Source: SKVR01 sp964491395 (lineage in GTDB: Bacteria > Bacteroidota > Bacteroidia > Bacteroidales > UBA7960). From it: a stretch of DNA of 46,737 nucleotides. The stretch is from positions 1 through 46,737 of the forward strand of contig CAZBGI010000024.1 in assembly GCA_964491395.1 (NCBI GenBank), read 5' to 3'. The notes beneath the pieces are model-generated. The model worked only from the letters and a program-made list of their open reading frames with translations, made no database searches and had not been told where the DNA came from. The first letter of the stretch is position 1; every line of letters starts with the position of its first letter. The position numbers and the translations under genes are program-made. This document shows, in pieces, positions 44,227 to 46,737 of this stretch.

Positions 44227-44248
44227 AACTGCGTCTCTGCGAGAGAAT
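44227..44248. repeat. Octamer-type repeat, middle copy
   Basis: AAACTGCGTCTCTGCG followed by AGAGAA. It lies about 90 bases upstream of the GxxExxY start and is a direct repeat of 44747-44776 apart from one 8-base unit and one base. Confidence 0.7.
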
Positions 44249-44337
44249 AAGAAAAAAGAAAATGAACCGAGACAAAATAGCTGTGATAAATGATGTTGGC
44301 GAGCTGAATATAACCGAATTCATCAAATTTTAAACAG

Positions 44338-44715
44338 ATGGAAGAGAACAAGATATCCGGAATTATTGTAAATACAAGTTTCAGAATTCATTCAGAACTT
44401 GGCCCCGGACTTTTTGAAAAGATATATGAAGAAATTTTGGCTTACGAACTAAGAAAAATAAACCTGAAGGTTGAAACTCAGAAGCCTATTAGTGTATTCT
44501 GGGACGAATTAATAATGGATGTAGGTTTTAAAGCCGACATAGTAGTTGAGAACAAGGTGATTGTAGAATTAAAGTCAGTGAAACAAATTGAAGAAAGAAA
44601 TAAGAAGCAACTACTCACTTATCTGAAAATTACAGGAATGAAATTAGGTCTCCTTATAAACTTTAATGAAGCCCTGTTAAAAGACGGTATCACAAGAATC
44701 GCAAATGGCCTTTGA
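44338..44715 (+). CDS. GxxExxY family protein (PD-(D/E)XK-like)
   Basis: A 125-residue protein with the defining motif in LGPGLFEKIYEE (G-L-F-E-K-I-Y). A nuclease-like core follows: DVGFKADIVVENK, then VIVELKSVKQ (Asp and E-x-K in PD-(D/E)XK arrangement), and a helix YLKITGMKLGLLINF. The family's biological role is unclear. It is AT-rich compared with the flanking formate dehydrogenase genes and sits in a 777-base insert flanked by GC-rich octamer repeats, which suggests arrival as a unit. The ATG at 44338 gives the usual family start. Confidence 0.88.
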   Translation: MEENKISGIIVNTSFRIHSELGPGLFEKIYEEILAYELRKINLKVETQKPISVFWDELIMDVGFKADIVVENKVIVELKSVKQIEERNKKQLLTYLKITGMKLGLLINFNEALLKDGITRIANGL

Positions 44716-44746
44716 TAATGACTATGTTATTGCTTCAGCAATAACC

Positions 44747-44776
44747 AAACTGCGCCTCTGCGGCTCTGCGAGAGAA
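44747..44776. repeat. Octamer-type repeat, right copy
   Basis: AAACTGCGCCTCTGCG, then GCTCTGCGAGAGAA: the middle copy plus one extra CTCTGCGG-type unit. It starts 31 bases after the GxxExxY stop and ends 25 bases before the alpha subunit. Confidence 0.7.
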
Positions 44777-44801
44777 AAAAAATAAAAAAAAACGAGAACT
44801 C

Positions 44802-46737
44802 ATGAATAAGACCATCACCCTCAAAATAGACAACAAAGAAATCAAAGCCCCTGAAGGAGCAAACCTGCTCCAGGTGGCCAAAGATAACGGTATCGCCATT
44901 CCCCATCTGTGCTACCACAAGAAGCTCACCCCCACCGGTGCCTGCCGCCTGTGCCTGGTAAAAATAAAAGGTACCGGCCACATGGTAGCATCCTGTGCCA
45001 TCAAAGTGGAAGAGGGTATGGAAGTAACCGCTTTTGACCCCGAACTGGAAGAAGCCCGTACCTACCTGCTGGACTATCTCCTTTCGGAACACAACGAGCA
45101 ATACGATGGCAATTATGACGATGAATTCCGTGAGCTGAAAATCCGCTATGGCCTTGACAAACCTGAAAACCGCAAATTCCCATCCATCTGGAAAGAACTG
45201 AACTACCCGGTAGACAATACCTCCCCGGTACTGAAATACGATGCTTCCAAATGCATCAAATGCTTCCGCTGCATCAAGGCTTGTGATGAAGTGCAGGGTA
45301 AAAATGTGCTCAGTTTTGCACAAAGAGGCATCACCTCCCATATTATTGGAGGATACAACCACTGGAAAGAGTCGGAATGCGATGGTTGCGGCGAGTGCAT
45401 CCAGTTGTGCCCCACAGGAGCCATTGTGGAGAAACCCCATGCCGATACAATCAACGTGGAAAAAGAAATCAAAAAGGTACAGACCATCTGCCCCTATTGC
45501 GGAGTAGGATGTCAACTGGAACTATGGGTGCAGGATGGTAAAATCGTCCGCTCCAACGGCGTGGAGGAAGTAAGCCCCAACTACGGACGCCTTTGCGTGA
45601 AAGGACGTTTTGGCTACGAGTACAACCAGCACAAAGAACGCCTCACCACCCCGCTCATCAAAAAAGACGGAAAATTCGTGGAAGCTTCCTGGGAGGAAGC
45701 CCTGGATTTGATTGCCACCAAATTCAAAGAGATCAAAGAGAAACACGGAGCCAAAGCCCTGGCAGGATATAGCTCTGCCAAAACCACCAATGAGGACAAC
45801 TACATCTTCAGCAAGCTGGTGCGTATTGCCTTTGGCAGCAACAACGTGGACTATTGCACCCGTCTGTGTCATGCATCTACCGTAACCGCCATGCTGCGCG
45901 CCCTGGGCGACGGCGCCGGCAGCAACTCCATCGAGGATTATGAAAACTCCGATTGCATGCTCTTTACGGGCAATAATGTCATCGAAACCCACCCCGTAAC
46001 GGCCACTTTCGTAAAAGCCGGCAAGCGCAAAGGAGGAAAAATCATCATCATCGACCCCAAATGGACCCCGCTGGTAAAATACTCCGACATCTGGCTGCAA
46101 CCCAAACTGGGTACCGACGTGGCCCTGCTCAACGGAATGATTCGCACCATCGTTAAAGAGGATCTGATAGACAAAGACTTCATTGAAAAACGTGTGGATG
46201 GCGGTATGAAATCCTACGAAGCCCTCAAAGAACTGGTGGAAGAATATACTCCTGAACATGTAGAAAAAATAACCGGCGTTTCCGGAGAATTGGTTCAGGA
46301 AGCTGCCCGCATCTATGCCAAAGCGAAAAAACCCCTTATCGCCACCGGAATGGGATTCAGCCAGCAGGTTACGGGTACGCACAACGTTTTCAGTTTGATC
46401 AACATGTGCCTCATTACCGGCCATATCGGACGAGTGGGCGCAGGACTCAACCCACCCCGCGGACAAAACAACGTGCAGGGCGCTTCCGACGTGGGGGCAT
46501 CACCCTTTACCTATCCCGGCTATATTTCTGTAACAGACGACGAAAACCGAAAGCGTGTAGCAGAAATCTGGGGAGTGCCCTATGAAAGCCTGGATGGCGA
46601 AAAAGGTCTCAGTACCGTGGAGATCATGCAGGCCGCCTATGATGGAAAAGTGAAAGGCCTTTACATCATGGGAGAAAACCCTATGGTTACCGATCCCAAT
46701 ATCAACCACACCATCAAGGCCATGGAGAAGCTGGAGT
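44802..46737 (+). CDS. fdhA: Formate dehydrogenase alpha subunit (molybdopterin, Cys type), truncated by the window end
   Basis: The first 645 residues of the catalytic subunit, which oxidises formate to CO2. In order: a ferredoxin-like [2Fe-2S] domain (CYHKKLTPTGACRLC, ASC); a region where the His-Cys3 cluster normally lies but only His97 remains (LLSEHNEQYDGNYDDEF); two [4Fe-4S] sites (CIKCFRCIKAC, CDGCGECIQLC); then the molybdopterin domain with CPYCGVGC and GRLCVKG binding a cluster. In DYCTRLCHAS, Cys356 is at the selenocysteine position of E. coli FdhF, and His357 follows. The frame is open at the right edge. The gene is separated from the beta subunit by a repeat-flanked insert. Confidence 0.9.
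   Translation, partial: MNKTITLKIDNKEIKAPEGANLLQVAKDNGIAIPHLCYHKKLTPTGACRLCLVKIKGTGHMVASCAIKVEEGMEVTAFDPELEEARTYLLDYLLSEHNEQYDGNYDDEFRELKIRYGLDKPENRKFPSIWKELNYPVDNTSPVLKYDASKCIKCFRCIKACDEVQGKNVLSFAQRGITSHIIGGYNHWKESECDGCGECIQLCPTGAIVEKPHADTINVEKEIKKVQTICPYCGVGCQLELWVQDGKIVRSNGVEEVSPNYGRLCVKGRFGYEYNQHKERLTTPLIKKDGKFVEASWEEALDLIATKFKEIKEKHGAKALAGYSSAKTTNEDNYIFSKLVRIAFGSNNVDYCTRLCHASTVTAMLRALGDGAGSNSIEDYENSDCMLFTGNNVIETHPVTATFVKAGKRKGGKIIIIDPKWTPLVKYSDIWLQPKLGTDVALLNGMIRTIVKEDLIDKDFIEKRVDGGMKSYEALKELVEEYTPEHVEKITGVSGELVQEAARIYAKAKKPLIATGMGFSQQVTGTHNVFSLINMCLITGHIGRVGAGLNPPRGQNNVQGASDVGASPFTYPGYISVTDDENRKRVAEIWGVPYESLDGEKGLSTVEIMQAAYDGKVKGLYIMGENPMVTDPNINHTIKAMEKLE

Noticed and set aside
45522..46466. 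Leftward 314-residue reading frame opposite the formate dehydrogenase alpha subunit
   Set aside because: Antisense to conserved molybdopterin-domain sequence; it arises from GC-rich codon use.

Overview
The window looks like a chromosomal segment of a Bacteroidota bacterium, probably Bacteroidales or Marinilabiliales. The evidence is the 16S rRNA 5' end at the left edge, repeated TAnnTTTG promoter boxes with a TTTG/TTG element about 20 bases upstream, few Shine-Dalgarno sequences, lipoproteins with an acidic stretch after the lipidated cysteine, PorT-like outer-membrane barrels, a sufBCDS operon and an RprX/RprY-type two-component pair. All identifications come from reading the sequence and recalling families; no database search was run.

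Layout. 1-1000: 5' end of a leftward 16S rRNA gene, with a long leader and three near-identical tandem promoters. 1-10.4 kb: housekeeping genes (aldose epimerase; folK with a deoxynucleoside kinase; sppA; a dihydroorotate-dehydrogenase-like flavoprotein; acetyl-CoA synthetase; two CYTH-type proteins). 10.4-15.8 kb: envelope genes (two barrels, an alpha/beta hydrolase, a lipoprotein) and a radical SAM protein with a Tat-like leader. 15.8-22 kb: a five-gene leftward operon of thiolase, short-chain dehydrogenase, KASIII-like enzyme, sodium/solute symporter and acyl-CoA ligase, apparently for uptake, activation and CoA-level handling of a small carboxylic acid. 22-27.5 kb: a helical repeat-like protein, a secreted protein, a YitT-family membrane protein, a small lipoprotein and Fe-superoxide dismutase. 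27.6-30.3 kb: a candidate antisense-strand small RNA and the rprXY pair. 30.7-36 kb: the suf Fe-S assembly operon with a possible Fur-type operator and a small antitoxin-like gene inside it. 36-42 kb: an M28 peptidase fused to a barrel, a PfkB sugar kinase and an AddA-like helicase-nuclease. 42-46.7 kb: an NAD-linked formate dehydrogenase operon, preceded by a structured leader RNA and interrupted by a GxxExxY gene set among short GC-rich repeats; its alpha subunit runs off the right edge.

Most promising for novelty: (1) the thiolase/SDR/KASIII-like/symporter/ligase operon, whose KASIII-like enzyme keeps its cysteine but lacks the family His and Asn; (2) the GxxExxY gene and octamer repeats inside the formate dehydrogenase operon; (3) the three-way-junction leader in front of that operon; (4) the roughly 113-nt transcript candidate opposite the sodB-rprX gap; (5) the formate dehydrogenase alpha subunit lacking the three cysteines of the His-Cys3 cluster site.
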